From NCBI GenBank assembly GCA_027475525.1, contig JAMWFC010000053.1:1302001-1366000 (forward strand): 64,000 nucleotides of DNA, read 5' to 3'. The notes under the pieces are model-generated. The model was given only the letters and a program-made list of their open reading frames with translations. It searched no databases and was not told where the DNA came from. This document shows, one piece after another, positions 33,678 through 43,985 of the stretch. Source of the stretch: Macrolepiota albuminosa (Eukaryota > Basidiomycota > Agaricomycetes > Agaricales > Agaricaceae). A program made the position numbers and the translations under genes. How positions within the stretch are numbered: position 1 is the first letter of the stretch; each line of letters starts with the position of its first letter.

Positions 33678-34615
33678 TGATAGGACTCTATACAAGCTAG
33701 GCGCATCAACGGCAGGCTCGGCACCGGCTCCGGAAACCTTGCCGCACTCGTTCCAAACTTAGCGCACGCGTTCTACCTATTTTAAGCCATTTCTGATGGC
33801 CGTGCACAGCAAGAAGCAGATCCAATCAGTGATAGCGCCGACGGCAGCAAGAATGACAACTGACAGATGGCATCAGTCACTGACGACAGCGCTTAGCGAG
33901 AAGCCTGATGATCTATCAAGAACTGACGGACAGCTTGGCGTTTGACACCGCTTAGCATCTCGATTCGGCGCCTGACATTGCTAAGCACTTTGGACAGACA
34001 GAAGGGTGATGAATTGATGGTTTAGCTTCGCGATCTGTCGCCTGGCGTCGCTAAGGCTCTTGAATGGACGGTAGGGATCTGAAACCGTTGGAGCTACCCC
34101 TAGGAAATTTTCCAGTTTACCGCACTCTGGCGTCATTAGCCACTGGCGACGGTGAACTCCTTGTAGTATATATAGTACTTACCGACTTGTACATACAGAA
34201 TCGAATAATAGACCAGAGTTCACCACTCCCCTTTCCTCAGTCTCCCTTACGCTCAAGAGCTCATTTACGCTACGGTCGGCAACGTCAAACTCATCGGCAG
34301 TTACAGACGCTCGCCAACACTCGACATACTCGCGCCTTGCAACTACGGCAGGCATTATCGACGCTTAGACTTTGCTAAGCTTATCGTGCTCTTGCCGCTT
34401 ACCTTTGCCGTGTTCACTTACCGCTTCTTCCTAGGCGCTTTACCTTAGCGCTTTACACTTGCCGACCCCGTTACCGACTTTTACCCATTTTCACAGGCGC
34501 GTTTTCTGGGACCTGCCCGGGACTCCTCACATCACTAATAGCGCGCCCAACGCAAACTCTTGGTATGGTAACACTATTGTTACATTTGTTACTGACCAAA
34601 CTTTGGGCGTCATCA
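33678..34615 (+). repeat. Gy2 3' LTR (938 bp)
   Basis: Same length as the 5' LTR. About six transitions were counted, clustered in the first 150 bp, four or more of them at CpG/TpG/CpA sites. It is followed by GCGA and then the continuation of LTR relic b. Confidence 0.95.
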
Positions 34616-35110
34616 GCGATCTGCCGCCTGGCGCCGCTAAGGGTCTTGAATGGACGGCAGGGATCTGAAACCGTTGGAGCTACCCCTTATAAAATTTTCT
34701 AGTTTACCGCTCTTTGGCCACTGGCGACAGCGAACTCTTTGTAGTATAAAAGTACTTACTGACTTGTACAATCATCATCAAATGATAGACCAGAGTTTCC
34801 TGCTCCCCTTTCTTTTTTTGTCTCCCTTACGCTCGAGATCTCGTTTACGGTCGGCAACGTCAAACTCATCGGCAGTTGCAGACGCTCGCCAACACTCAAC
34901 ACACTCATGCCTTGCAACTACGGCAGGCATTATCAACGCTTAGACTTCGCTAAGCTTATCGTGCTCTTGCCGCTTACCTTTGCCATGTTCACTTACCGCT
35001 TCTTCCCTAGGCACTTTACCCTAGCGCTTTACACTTGCCGACTCCCCTTACCGACTTTTCCCCATTTTAACAGACGCGTTCTCTGGGACCTGCCCAGAAC
35101 TCCTCACATC
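34616..35110 (+). repeat. Gy2-family LTR relic b, right part
   Basis: From GCGATCTGCCGCC the sequence continues the LTR interrupted at 24836, running parallel to 25185-25690 of the Gy2 LTR. It stops at CCTCACATC where the Gy3 LTR begins, so its own 3' end (GTCATCA) is missing from the window. Confidence 0.8.
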
Positions 35111-35928
35111 TGTCAGGTTCCGCTGAATCGGGGGCTTTCCGGAAAAGCGACGCCCTTACGATGCGGACTTGATCTACGGATACTCAGGTGTCTGGAACTC
35201 CGGGGCTAGGACTCCGGGGTTCAAGACGAGGGCAGGGGGTAATCCCGGGAGAGGGGACTAGAGTCCGGGAGTTTTGGGTTGGGGGTGGCTGAGAGTTAGA
35301 GGGGGTCGACAGGGGGTAATCCCGGGAGAGGGGACTAGAGTCCGGGAGTTTTGGGTTGGGGGTGGCTGAGAGTTAGAGGGGGTCGAGTCGTGAACCGGAG
35401 GTTCTAAGACGAGACCAAGTTAGTAACTTAAGAGTCGCGAAGTGCGTACCAAAGCTTAGAGCACGCGAATACTAAGGCGTGCCAGTCGAAGCGTACCAAA
35501 CAAGGTGTACCAGTCAAACAGAGGGCACGCAATATCCAAGTAACAGTTATGCAATATCAAGACTACCGAATACAACAGGGAGCTACACTATAAGTACTAC
35601 GGGGCCGGGTCTCGGGGTTCCGGGATGTCTGGGATGGGTTCCGGGGGTTATTGAGTAGCGGCAGGGGCTGTATACCGGGATCGCGCGTGTGGGGCGCACG
35701 ATCAATTGGCGCGGATGGAGCCGTGATGCGTGATGCGTGATGGCCGGCATGAGTCGTGTGGTCTGATCGTTGATCGGGGCTGGTGACGGCTGATGGCGGT
35801 CCTTGATGCGCGTGATGGCGGTGTCGGCGGTCGTGATGGCGGGGCGTGTCCTGTGGGGTCGGAGGGAGGGTCCCGGAGGGTGTTCCGGGGGTGTCCCGGG
35901 GTGGGCCCGGAGGGGAGGGGTCGTGACA
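35111..35928 (-). repeat. Gy3 LTR (probable 3' LTR)
   Basis: The segment begins TGTCAGGTTCCGC and ends GGTCGTGACA, giving TGTCA...TGACA inverted ends. It is GC-rich and unlike neighbouring DNA. It carries a 77-bp duplication (35233). Read on the minus strand it is preceded by GAAGGGGGGGTGA, a polypurine tract, so the element body should lie to the right and run on the minus strand. No second LTR is present because of the gap at 37456. Confidence 0.6.
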
Positions 35929-35942
35929 TCACCCCCCCTTCA
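35929..35942 (-). other. Gy3 polypurine tract
   Basis: On the minus strand this reads GAAGGGGGGGTGA immediately before the LTR start TGTCACGACC. It supports the LTR boundary and the minus-strand orientation of Gy3. Confidence 0.55.
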
Positions 35943-36056
35943 GCGCCGAGACCCTCCGAGGTGCGCGTAGCCGGGGGTTCGGACCGGGGTCCAACCGTGG
36001 GATCCGGCACCTGACTTGCCACGTATCGAAAAAAATTTTTACCATCAAACTCAACC

Positions 36057-37455
36057 ATGTCGCGTACGCCGACGCATTCCCCGACGCCCCCACAAACTAA
36101 CGAGGTCGCGCCCCTCATGGCTTGGGAAGCCCGGGACGCGCGATACCGAGCCCGCCTCGACCGGGAGCGCGTGGCGGAGCTCGCCCAGCAACGTGAGTGT
36201 CTTCCCGCGTCGTCCGCCTATCCCACTGACCTTCCTATTTCAGAACAACACAGCAATCCTATCGCGGGTCCCAGCCGGCACCCGGAGCCTGCTCCCGATG
36301 CGGGTCCCAGCGTCGTCCCGGAGGCCCGCCCGAGTCGTCCCGCGCCTACCTTTGCGCGGATGACAGTCCGCCCTCCCCGCCCTCAACCCCCTCCCCGCCC
36401 CAGGCTACCTGCCCCCCGCTTCCGTCGTTCTGGGATGCCGGTGGGGGCCGTATCCGAAGTCCCGGAGGGTCAGCGCGTTGCGTGGGCGGACGCGACGCAG
36501 GAGTTGTTTGGGGAGGCCCTGGAGAGGCCCCGGGGTCTACCCACCCACGCCTGGTGCGTGAATAATGGACCGGTGAGTGCTTCCTTACCTCGGGTCTCGT
36601 TGCTGACTTTGGCGCAGTGCCTCCACTGCGCTCGACGAATGGTCCCCTGCCTGTTCGAGGTCCCGGGCCCCTCGTCCCGCCGGGACACGTCCGTGTGTGA
36701 GGCATGCCGCCTCAACCACAAGCGGTGTTCCGTGTCGGCGCTGTGGAGGGCGCGCTGCGTCTCCCGGGAGCAGGGGTGGCCGCTGGGGGGGGTCACCCAG
36801 AGGATGGGGGTCGAGGAGTGAGATTGGGTCGCAGAGCCGGTGGGGGAGGCGACGGAGCTGGTGGGGGAGGTGGCCGCGGCGGGTCCAGGGGGGTCGGGGA
36901 GCGGGGGCGCCATTCGGGTGGGGGGCAGGGGCCGGCCCGTGGTCCTCATCACACGCCGAGCGACCCGGGCCGGGGGGAGCCGCGAGGGGCGCGGGGGGCG
37001 CCCTGACAAGGGGAAGCGGCGGGCGTCGCCAAGCCCTTCCCCAGGGCCGTCGGGAGCCGCGAGGGGCGCGGGGGGCGCCCTGACAAGGGGAAGCGGCGGG
37101 CGTCGCCAAGCCCTTCCCCAGGGCCGTCGAAGAGGGCGCGTCTGCCCACCGAGACCCCGCCCCCGGTTTCCCCGCCACGCCTCTCCCCGGCGGTGTTTTC
37201 GCCTCTGTCGGGGCGGCCCCTGGGGGCGGACGTGGGGGTCCTGCTGGAGCGCCCGGGGGAGTCCGAGGAGGCCGACGTGCGGAGGGAGTTGGAGGTGGGT
37301 CGGGAGGCGCGTCGACAGCTGGAGGAGGCCCGAACCGCCTGGGGGGAGGCGGAGGCGGAGCTGGATGCGCTGCGGGTGAGGTTGGAGCAGGGAGTGGGGA
37401 TCCCGGAGAGGGCCCCCTCGGGACAGGAGGTGGTGGAGGCTCTGCGCCGTGACGT
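36057..37455 (+). CDS. Gy3 antisense gene: six-Cys cluster plus coiled coil, partial
   Basis: ATG 36057 opens MSRTPTHSPTPPQTNEV. Two introns with strong GTGAGTG donors are likely at 36193-36243 (51 bp) and 36573-36617 (45 bp). Both are multiples of three, so the frame is open even unspliced. The third exon begins with CLHCARRMVPC and continues to CEACRLNHKRC, giving C-x2-C-x6-C-x15-C-x2-C-x6-C. A TGA at 36819 interrupts the frame, which otherwise continues through a basic KGKRRASPSPSP segment and a coiled coil (RRELEVGREARRQLEEARTA) to the gap. A 77-bp duplication (36975) shifts frame. It runs away from the Gy3 3' LTR, opposite to the presumed pol strand, as in Gy2. Confidence 0.62.
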
Positions 37456-37555
37456 NNNNNNNNNNNNNNNNNNNNNNNNNNNNNNNNNNNNNNNNNNNNN
37501 NNNNNNNNNNNNNNNNNNNNNNNNNNNNNNNNNNNNNNNNNNNNNNNNNNNNNNN
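37456..37555. other. Assembly gap of 100 N
   Basis: Exactly 100 N, the conventional size for a gap of unknown length. Gy3 pol and its 5' LTR, and the ends of the LTR relics a and b, are presumably lost here. Confidence 0.99.
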
Positions 37556-37632
37556 CGTCATTGAATACGTAGTTCATTTGTAATTCTTACCTTATGATTT
37601 AACTATGATCCTCTGCAGTTAAGGTTCGTATA

Positions 37633-37667
37633 AGATAGAACTTGTACACGACCCACTACGTCACGTG
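37633..37667 (+). repeat. Transposon left TIR
   Basis: It is an exact inverse of 40778-40812 over 35 bp and is followed by GTGG instead of the partner's continuation. Confidence 0.95.
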
Positions 37668-37772
37668 TGGTGACATTGTGTGACCATCATCAGCTGACCT
37701 CCATAAATCTAATCAATTTTTGATATCGGATGACTGAGAACATGCATGTGTATTAAGAATGCTATAGCGAGG

Positions 37773-40424
37773 TTAAACCTTTGCCTTCTCTAATTCCATC
37801 ATCAACGATCCAGGCAACACTCGGTGTCCTCTATATTTTTTAGACGCCCATGCAGCTTGCTTCCCATTTAAACCTTTCCTGTATGCATCCATGAACCATA
37901 GAGACCGGTTTGCAAACCTTCGATGACAAATTAGACCTGATGACATCTGTGAGTAAATTGACATACCTTCGCATCGTGGCAAGTGGGACTGAATCCAAAG
38001 CAGTGATTATGAATTTTTCCATATCCTCTTCTTTTTTTGTTGTAGGGAACTTCCGATATATACGCTTTGCATATCCCCAACATTGCTCGATAAAGTTGAG
38101 CTCGCAATGGAATTTTGGAAGGAATAACACAGAATATCCGCGTGCATTGCAGGCTTCTTGAAGACATGGCTTACCATTGATGAAGTCAGGTTGATTATAG
38201 AGTATCCGTCGACAGCAACAATCTGGTTTACCTGCTGCCACACATCCAAGCTCAAAGTCTGGACATTCCGCAAGCTTCCCTTTTCGACCAACACAATTCT
38301 TGAAGCCACGCTCCTCCAAGATTACTGCCATGCCTTTGAAGAGGCCTTCTTTTGGATGGCCAGGCTCGTAGTAAAAGGATTGTGGAGTACCATCTGGAAA
38401 GTAGCCGCTATTCATATGAACTTTTTTTTTTGAGAGAGATCCGTCACTATTGAACACTTGCTTTCCAGCTGTGTTGTAAACATTGACCTCGACTAACCAA
38501 TTTTTTTCTGGCTTTGATGTATTTTTGGGCATTTTTTTGGCTGAAGGTGCTGTTGGATCTCGTTTAAGGTGGGTTGGTGCATTATCATAGACCAGGCAAT
38601 GTTTGACACCAATTGCAAAGTGCTCATCAAGAATGTTCATTGCATCATTTGCCTGTTCAATGATGTCGTCATTTGTGAAGTATCCATCACGGTTTTTTCC
38701 AGCCTTAAAAAGTCGGCGAGCCTGTGATTTGCCATCAGGAGATCGAAGCCATCCATAGTCAGCAGAGACGTAGTCGGACACCATGATAGAGACACCTTCG
38801 CCTTTTGCTTGTGGTATGTCCATTTCATTTGGTGCTCGCCAGCGAATTTTTCGGCGATCATTTAAATAAAAAGTCGACTCATCTTGCATCCACATTACGT
38901 AGAAATATTCAAATGGCCGTTGTGCCACATGATTGTTGTCAGAATCGTGTGGCCATTCCATGGCATTTGAGGTACATTGTACTTCTTTTCCATCATCCCA
39001 CTGACGCATTTTTGATTCGTAGCGGGCAAATTCCGGCAGAAAGACATCTTGACGGTAAGTAACCACATCGGTCCTCTCATGTCCATCAACATATTGCCCT
39101 GTTGATAGCCGCTGCTATCGATATCCTATATCAACCATCCACTGCTGTGCCGTACTTAACGAAATCGTTTTTTTAAGCTTGAGACGTGTTTTCACATCAC
39201 TTTGATCAAGATAGTCCACGATATCCTGAGCGCAAACATGTTTTCCAATGCTTTGTAAGTGCAGCATAATTTCTTGACGGATATCCTCATGAGCTGTTAA
39301 CAATGACTGCTTCCAAGTTCCATAAGGATTTTGTGGAAGCTTGGAGCGATCATGTATGTATTCGCGGCACCATTTTCGGAGTTTACGAGCCCAATCCTTT
39401 CCATGACCATTTATGAGGGAAACACGTAAGGAAGTCTCGATCCAGGTAGCATCAGTGCTGACAAAAGTCCATAGCAACATTTTCATTGCCTGAAGACGTG
39501 TGCGTGTCCATTCATCAAGATGGGGATCAGTGTACCCCTGGCATCCTTTTCGGCGAGGCTTGAGATGATTAGATAGATCATTGTAGGCCATTTGTACATC
39601 TTCTTTTCCTGGAGGGTTGCTAGATTCTGAATCACGAATTTTGGCAGTGAAACCTGCTACTCCAGCTCCTGAAAAATTCGGCATAGGAGATTCATCTTCT
39701 TCATCTTCTTCATCAAGAATTCCTCCATGAATTTCCTCATCATCTATCATTGCTCCATCTTCTACCTCATCATGAGTATCTTCCTTTTCTGTCCCAATTT
39801 CTATATTCCATCGATCCAAGGCTGGAGTCTCCTCAACATCAATTTGAATGTCAAGTGCCCGACACCACTCCCTCGCTACCTGATAAGCTTTGAGTTTTGT
39901 TTCAAGTGCCTGGTAAGCATTACAAGCTTGAGCTTTAAGACCAGCTGCAGTTTGAATCACAGTTTGCGCTGCTCGTGCACTGTTTACTGCTGCTATCTTG
40001 TATGCATTGCAGGGCACCGAATCAGCTTGTAATTTTGCCGCATAAGCAAGATTTACTGCTCTACTTGCATTCTCTTCTACCCAAGCAGCTTTCTTCTTCA
40101 GACTTTCATGCTGCTGTCGTGCCTTTTCTGCATCATCCTTTGCATTCATCATTGTTTGCATAGGAGATGTTTCCGATTCCAACCCTGCTGAAGGCTGTTG
40201 CTCCATTGTGTTTGCATCAACAGTTGTCAAAACTTTTCGCAAGCCTTGAGAGTCCCTTCGTGCTCGCTTCTGTATGTTAAAAATGAAGTCAGATATAAAA
40301 ACATGGATAATTTGTGATATACTTGTCTATCCCAATTTTCTTTATCTTTACTCTGATCAAAATACTTTTTGCCATGTGGTAGACGGGAGATTAGGTCAAG
40401 CTTCCGTTTACTGGGCCGTGTCAT
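37773..40424 (-). pseudogene. DDE transposase, 3 exons, one in-frame TAG
   Basis: Exons: 40424-40323 (MTRPSKRKLD), 40269-37967, 37917-37773, joined by introns of 53 and 49 bp with GT...AG ends. Total is 850 codons including the final stop, all in phase. A single TAG at 39115-39117 interrupts the middle exon, between MVDIGYR and QRLSTGQYVDGHERTDVV. The N-terminal third is rich in Ala/Gln/Lys (coiled coil) with an acidic stretch. The DDE core is MQDESTFYLNDRRKIRW, CLVYDNAPTHLKR and FHCELNFIEQCWGYAKR, resembling Tc1/mariner-type DDE domains of fungal transposases. Apart from the TAG it appears intact, so it is a very young pseudogene, a sequence error, or translated by readthrough. Confidence 0.85.
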
Positions 40425-40565
40425 TTATGTATGAGTTGCGCCTCTGACGCGTGCCTTTGACGCGCCTCTGACGCGTGTCTTTGACGTGCTTTATCAACGA
40501 GATTATCTCTGAGATCATCAAAATTTTGACAAAGATAGTGTTATAAAATCTTGTTAACTGAACGT

Positions 40566-40719
40566 TCTAGCAATCGCCTTCACAGTGTTCTTCCAAAATG
40601 TGTTCTGAAGAACTCTGTGTTACCGATTAAACTCACATGCACTCTAGCAATCGCCTTCACAGTGTTCTTCCAAAATGTGTTCTGAAGAACTCTGTGTTAC
40701 CGATTAAACTCACATGCAC
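40566..40719. repeat. 77-bp tandem duplication inside transposon
   Basis: TCTAGCAATCGCC... recurs 77 bp later (40643). It lies in the non-coding part near the right TIR. Confidence 0.9.
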
Positions 40720-40777
40720 TACAGAAAAAGTTATTATTGAATTACTACCAAATGTAACGCTTTTGTAACACTTTCAT

Positions 40778-40812
40778 CACGTGACGTAGTGGGTCGTGTA
40801 CAAGTTCTATCT
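40778..40812 (-). repeat. Transposon right TIR
   Basis: It is an exact inverse of 37633-37667. The TA target duplication follows at 40813-40814. Confidence 0.95.
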
Positions 40813-41307
40813 TAGATAGCGCCAGACCGGTCACGCAAATGCGTAACCTACGTGTATTGACGACTGGAGGCGAGAAGCGACGGCTAGCTACTACAAGTAA
40901 TATACAGGGTGAGGAGGGAGGGTTGACGAAACGAAGTAAAGTACACGAATAAAATTCTGATAAAATTTTTGTGAGTGAGAGGCCATACGCAACCATAGAT
41001 TCAAAGGACGAATGAGAGTTATCGCTCAACAACCACGCATATGACTTTCGTTCTTTTTCCTCGAAGCCTGCCTGGCTTCAAGAAGGTATCATATCAGGAA
41101 AAGCTCATAGTGAGTTTGGTCAACACTCACACGGACCTCTGGTTCTGCTCTCGCGCTCTGACCGCTTCTGCGAGGAAGACGAGGTAGGGACAATACATAC
41201 CATATCGAGGACCACTGCTTTTCGAGATGGCAGAGGCCGAAGCTTTGGTCCAGGGATGGGTGTCTTATCGACATTCCTTTTAGCGACACGAGAAGAAGTC
41301 ACAAACG

Positions 41308-42970
41308 TCAATGGTCGAGGCTTCCCCCGCGAACCTTCAGGGTGCTGTGTTGTATCTTCAATGCTGCTGTCACTTGCGTGGTGTGTGAGGGTACCACTTT
41401 GAGATGTAAGGTGATGAAACTTTGGACAACCTTGACCGGATCCAAGAACATCATCAGTATCTCGATATCAGTAACACTGGTGGTGCTGGTACCTTTACCG
41501 AGAGGTCTTGGCTTGGGACGAGCTTTCGACGCTTGTGGGGATGACTCAACTCTGGCATCCGATCTCTTTCCTTTCTTCTTCCGTGCTCTAGTCTTTACAG
41601 GTTCTTGCCTTTCCACTTCCCTTATCTTCTCCATCTGCTCTTGATACTCGTCCTTGGCTTTTTCATCCACATCCAGCTGCTGCCGCCTCTTCATCGCCCT
41701 CTTCATAACAATCATGTCAGCGGCACCCAGTTGAGAATCGTCCTGGACTCCTTCGTCCTCTTCTCCTTCATCTACAGGAAACATACACACGCCATAATTT
41801 GCACTCTCTTGCAAGATTTTAACAGCATCTCTCATCTGACTCTTGTCTAGATCCATGTCCTGCATAATCAATCGCACACCGACTTCGGGAACCAGGATAC
41901 GTTGTAGGAACTCGCTTGTCGTCAGAGGAGATACCAAGTCAGGATCAATCGAAGTAAGTGGGAACAAATCGTACAATATTGTAGGAACTCGCTTGTCGTC
42001 AGAGGAGATACCAAGTCGGGATCAATCGAAGTAAGTGGGAACAAATCGTACAATATTTGGTGGATGATGACCAATCCCATTTCACCGTAGCTACAGATAG
42101 GCTTACCACGGATGTATTCAACGAAAGAAATAAAGCACTCACTATCCAGGTTGCATCTTTTCAAAGTTGGCAAATTGTCCGCGAACCCCTGCAACGGCCC
42201 TTGTCCCCTTCACTCTCACCTCTTCTAATGCTTCCTTCCAAAAAACACATCGCGCTCTGGGCCAGCTATCTCCACTATCCAACATATCAGAATCTACCCC
42301 ACCATTGTCCTCAATAATAGCGCGTAACGCGCCCTTCATTTTCCGCACACGTTTGCCGACCTCAGACCAATTGATCGCCTTGGGCCAGCCTTTGCGCTCA
42401 GCTTCTGGCAGCATCTGACTCTCAAAGCGGTGACGTTGGCAAACATCAATATAAACGGTAAAAGGCGCCGTTCGTCCAAAGCGATTCCCTGGCCGGGGCT
42501 CAGGGCACGACTTTTTCGCTGCAGTATCCAGTAAACGCTTGAGCCGAGCAGTAGGCTCAGAAGGGAGAGGTGTGTCGCAATAAGGACAAAGAGTTTTGGG
42601 GTCAATTTCTAGTGTCACAATCAGAAGAGAGGATGGTGTATATAGATAGGTTCAATGTACCTTGATCTGCGTCCTGTTCATCTGGGTCATTCTTCTCATC
42701 TGGGTCATTCTTCTCATCTGGGTCATCCTTCTTCAATTTTTTCGAGACTGACTCTTCATAAGTTCCCGAGGAGGAACGTTTGAGATCGGATGGTCCAGCC
42801 ATTAATGATGACGATCCAATGCTACTCAATACCTGGGGGCTTAAAGGGAACGGTTGAGCTCTTGTTCCATCTTTCTTCTGAGGTTCGGGTAGCTCAGAAT
42901 TATGTCGTCGCCGAACCTTCATTTCTGCTGACTTTATCTTCTTCAGGACGAGTGCTGGAGTTTTAGTCAT
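41308..42970 (-). CDS. RTC4-domain protein
   Basis: Exons: 42970-42661, 42608-42143, 42090-41308, with 52-bp introns. After removing one copy of the 77-bp duplication (41902-42055) the sum is 1,482 bp, 493 residues. The N-terminus is basic, with a threefold DPDEKN repeat at about residues 85-103. From TLCPYCDTPLPSEP through DVCQRHRFESQMLPEAERKG, GYYGEMGLVIIHQ and LTTSEFLQRILVPEVGVRLI it matches the RTC4 domain (restriction of telomere capping 4 family). In yeast this family is linked genetically to telomere capping, and its molecular activity is not known to me. The tail after about residue 370 is charged (RARKKKGKRSD), suggesting nuclear location. The exact 3' end is less sure. Confidence 0.82.
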
Positions 42971-43054
42971 AACTATCTTTTCAGAGAAGTCGATATCACA
43001 CGATCGTCACATCACCCTCTCCCCCTTCTTCGGCCAGATGCCGTTCTCGGCACG

Positions 43055-43985
43055 TTGACATGGTCTGGCGGTTTCCGTGTCGCGAACAGTAGGGCTCATG
43101 TCTCAGACATTCTGGGTAGCCTTCTTCTCAGTCGTCCTTCTCCTTCTCCTTTGGCTGCCCAGGTGAGCGCACAGTCGCTCTCTCACGTTACAGATCTTGT
43201 CTCACCGCGAGTACTGTCGACATACAGTTCTCGCACATCACTTCTTGTATTTTATTATTCTTTAGTCTAGCATTTGCTAAACGCTATACTTGTGTTTGAT
43301 TTCCACCCCTGGCGCACGCGCACTCTCCGTCTTCGTGGCTCATAGTGGCTGTGCAGACCCTCGACAAGTCGACTTGGGCACAGCCACCACCATGTCCATT
43401 TGTCTTTATTTTGCTTTGTGTGTGGTCGGATCAATGGGCATGGTGGCTGTGCAGACCCTCGACAAGTCGGCTTGGGCACAGCCACCATGCCCATTGATAA
43501 GTGTCTTTATCGTAAACAAGTGGCTGTGCAGACCCTCGACAAGTCGGCTTGGGCACAGCCACCATGCCCATTGATAAGTGTCTTTATCGTAAACAACCAA
43601 CCACACAAAGCAAAGTAGAGCCAAACAAAGTGGGGCTGCCACCTGAAATATTGTCAAATTCGTTCTTCTCCATCGCGCTCATCGTTAAATTTGAGCTTGT
43701 TTCGTTAAACTTTGTGCTGTGTTGCAATCGTCTCCGTGGTAGGTCGACGGTAGTATAACTGAGATGCAGGGATGTGCGCAGCTTAGTTCTTCCTCTCTCC
43801 CCCTGAGCTCTGGGTTCACCCAAGTTCTTCCCTTTCCCTGGAGTTACTCCAGCTCTCCACAGGTCCTCTGAGCTTGTCCAAAGCCTTTGCCTCCAGGTAT
43901 TATCCAGGGATTTCATGTAGTGAGTCTGCAAATTCTTACTCACGCGCGATAGATTCGCTCACGTTCAAACTGTTATCATATCTCG
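43055..43985. other. Intergenic region with hairpin repeats
   Basis: No gene was recognised. It contains three copies of a 44-bp hairpin repeat (43346-43563), one 77-bp artefact duplication (43443) and a GAGCTCTGGGTTCACCCAAG motif near 43803 that recurs at 53.7 kb. It may hold the RTC4 gene promoter next to 42970. Confidence 0.4.
43346..43563. repeat. Hairpin repeat GTGGCTGTGC...GCACAGCCAC
   Basis: Copies start at about 43346, 43443 and 43520. Each has 10-bp inverted ends GTGGCTGTGC/GCACAGCCAC around CTCGACAAGTCGGCT. The third copy is part of a 77-bp duplication and may not be real. A diverged copy lies near 55765-55818. Confidence 0.75.

Larger units (their letters stand above)
24837..34615 (+). 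mobile_element. Gy2: complete Ty3/gypsy element with antisense gene
   Basis: Two 938-bp LTRs (24837-25774 and 33678-34615) start TGATAGGAC and end GGGCGTCATCA. They are flanked by a 4-bp duplication GCGA (24833-24836 and 34616-34619). A tRNA-type primer site follows the 5' LTR and a GGGGGGAGA polypurine tract precedes the 3' LTR. Gag-protease and RT-RNase H-integrase frames are on the plus strand. On the minus strand between the end of pol and the 3' LTR lies a six-exon gene with a six-cysteine cluster. The LTRs differ at about six positions, all transitions, so insertion is recent. Most frame breaks are small or artefactual, and the copy may be close to intact. Confidence 0.95.
37633..40812 (-). 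mobile_element. DDE transposon with 35-bp TIRs and TA duplication
   Basis: Perfect 35-bp terminal inverted repeats lie at 37633-37667 and 40778-40812 (starting AGATAGAACTTGTACACGAC). TA flanks both ends (37631-37632 and 40813-40814), as in Tc1/mariner-type insertion. The 3,180-bp element encodes one three-exon transposase on the minus strand. The perfect TIRs indicate recent movement. The right end includes a 77-bp duplication (40566), so the true length is probably 3,103 bp. Confidence 0.93.

Noticed and set aside
36470..37577. Long minus-strand ORFs of 330-363 codons across the N gap
   Set aside because: They read through 100 N and are antisense shadows of a GC-rich plus-strand frame with clear Cys-cluster and coiled-coil coding. 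Composition is Pro/Arg/Gly noise.
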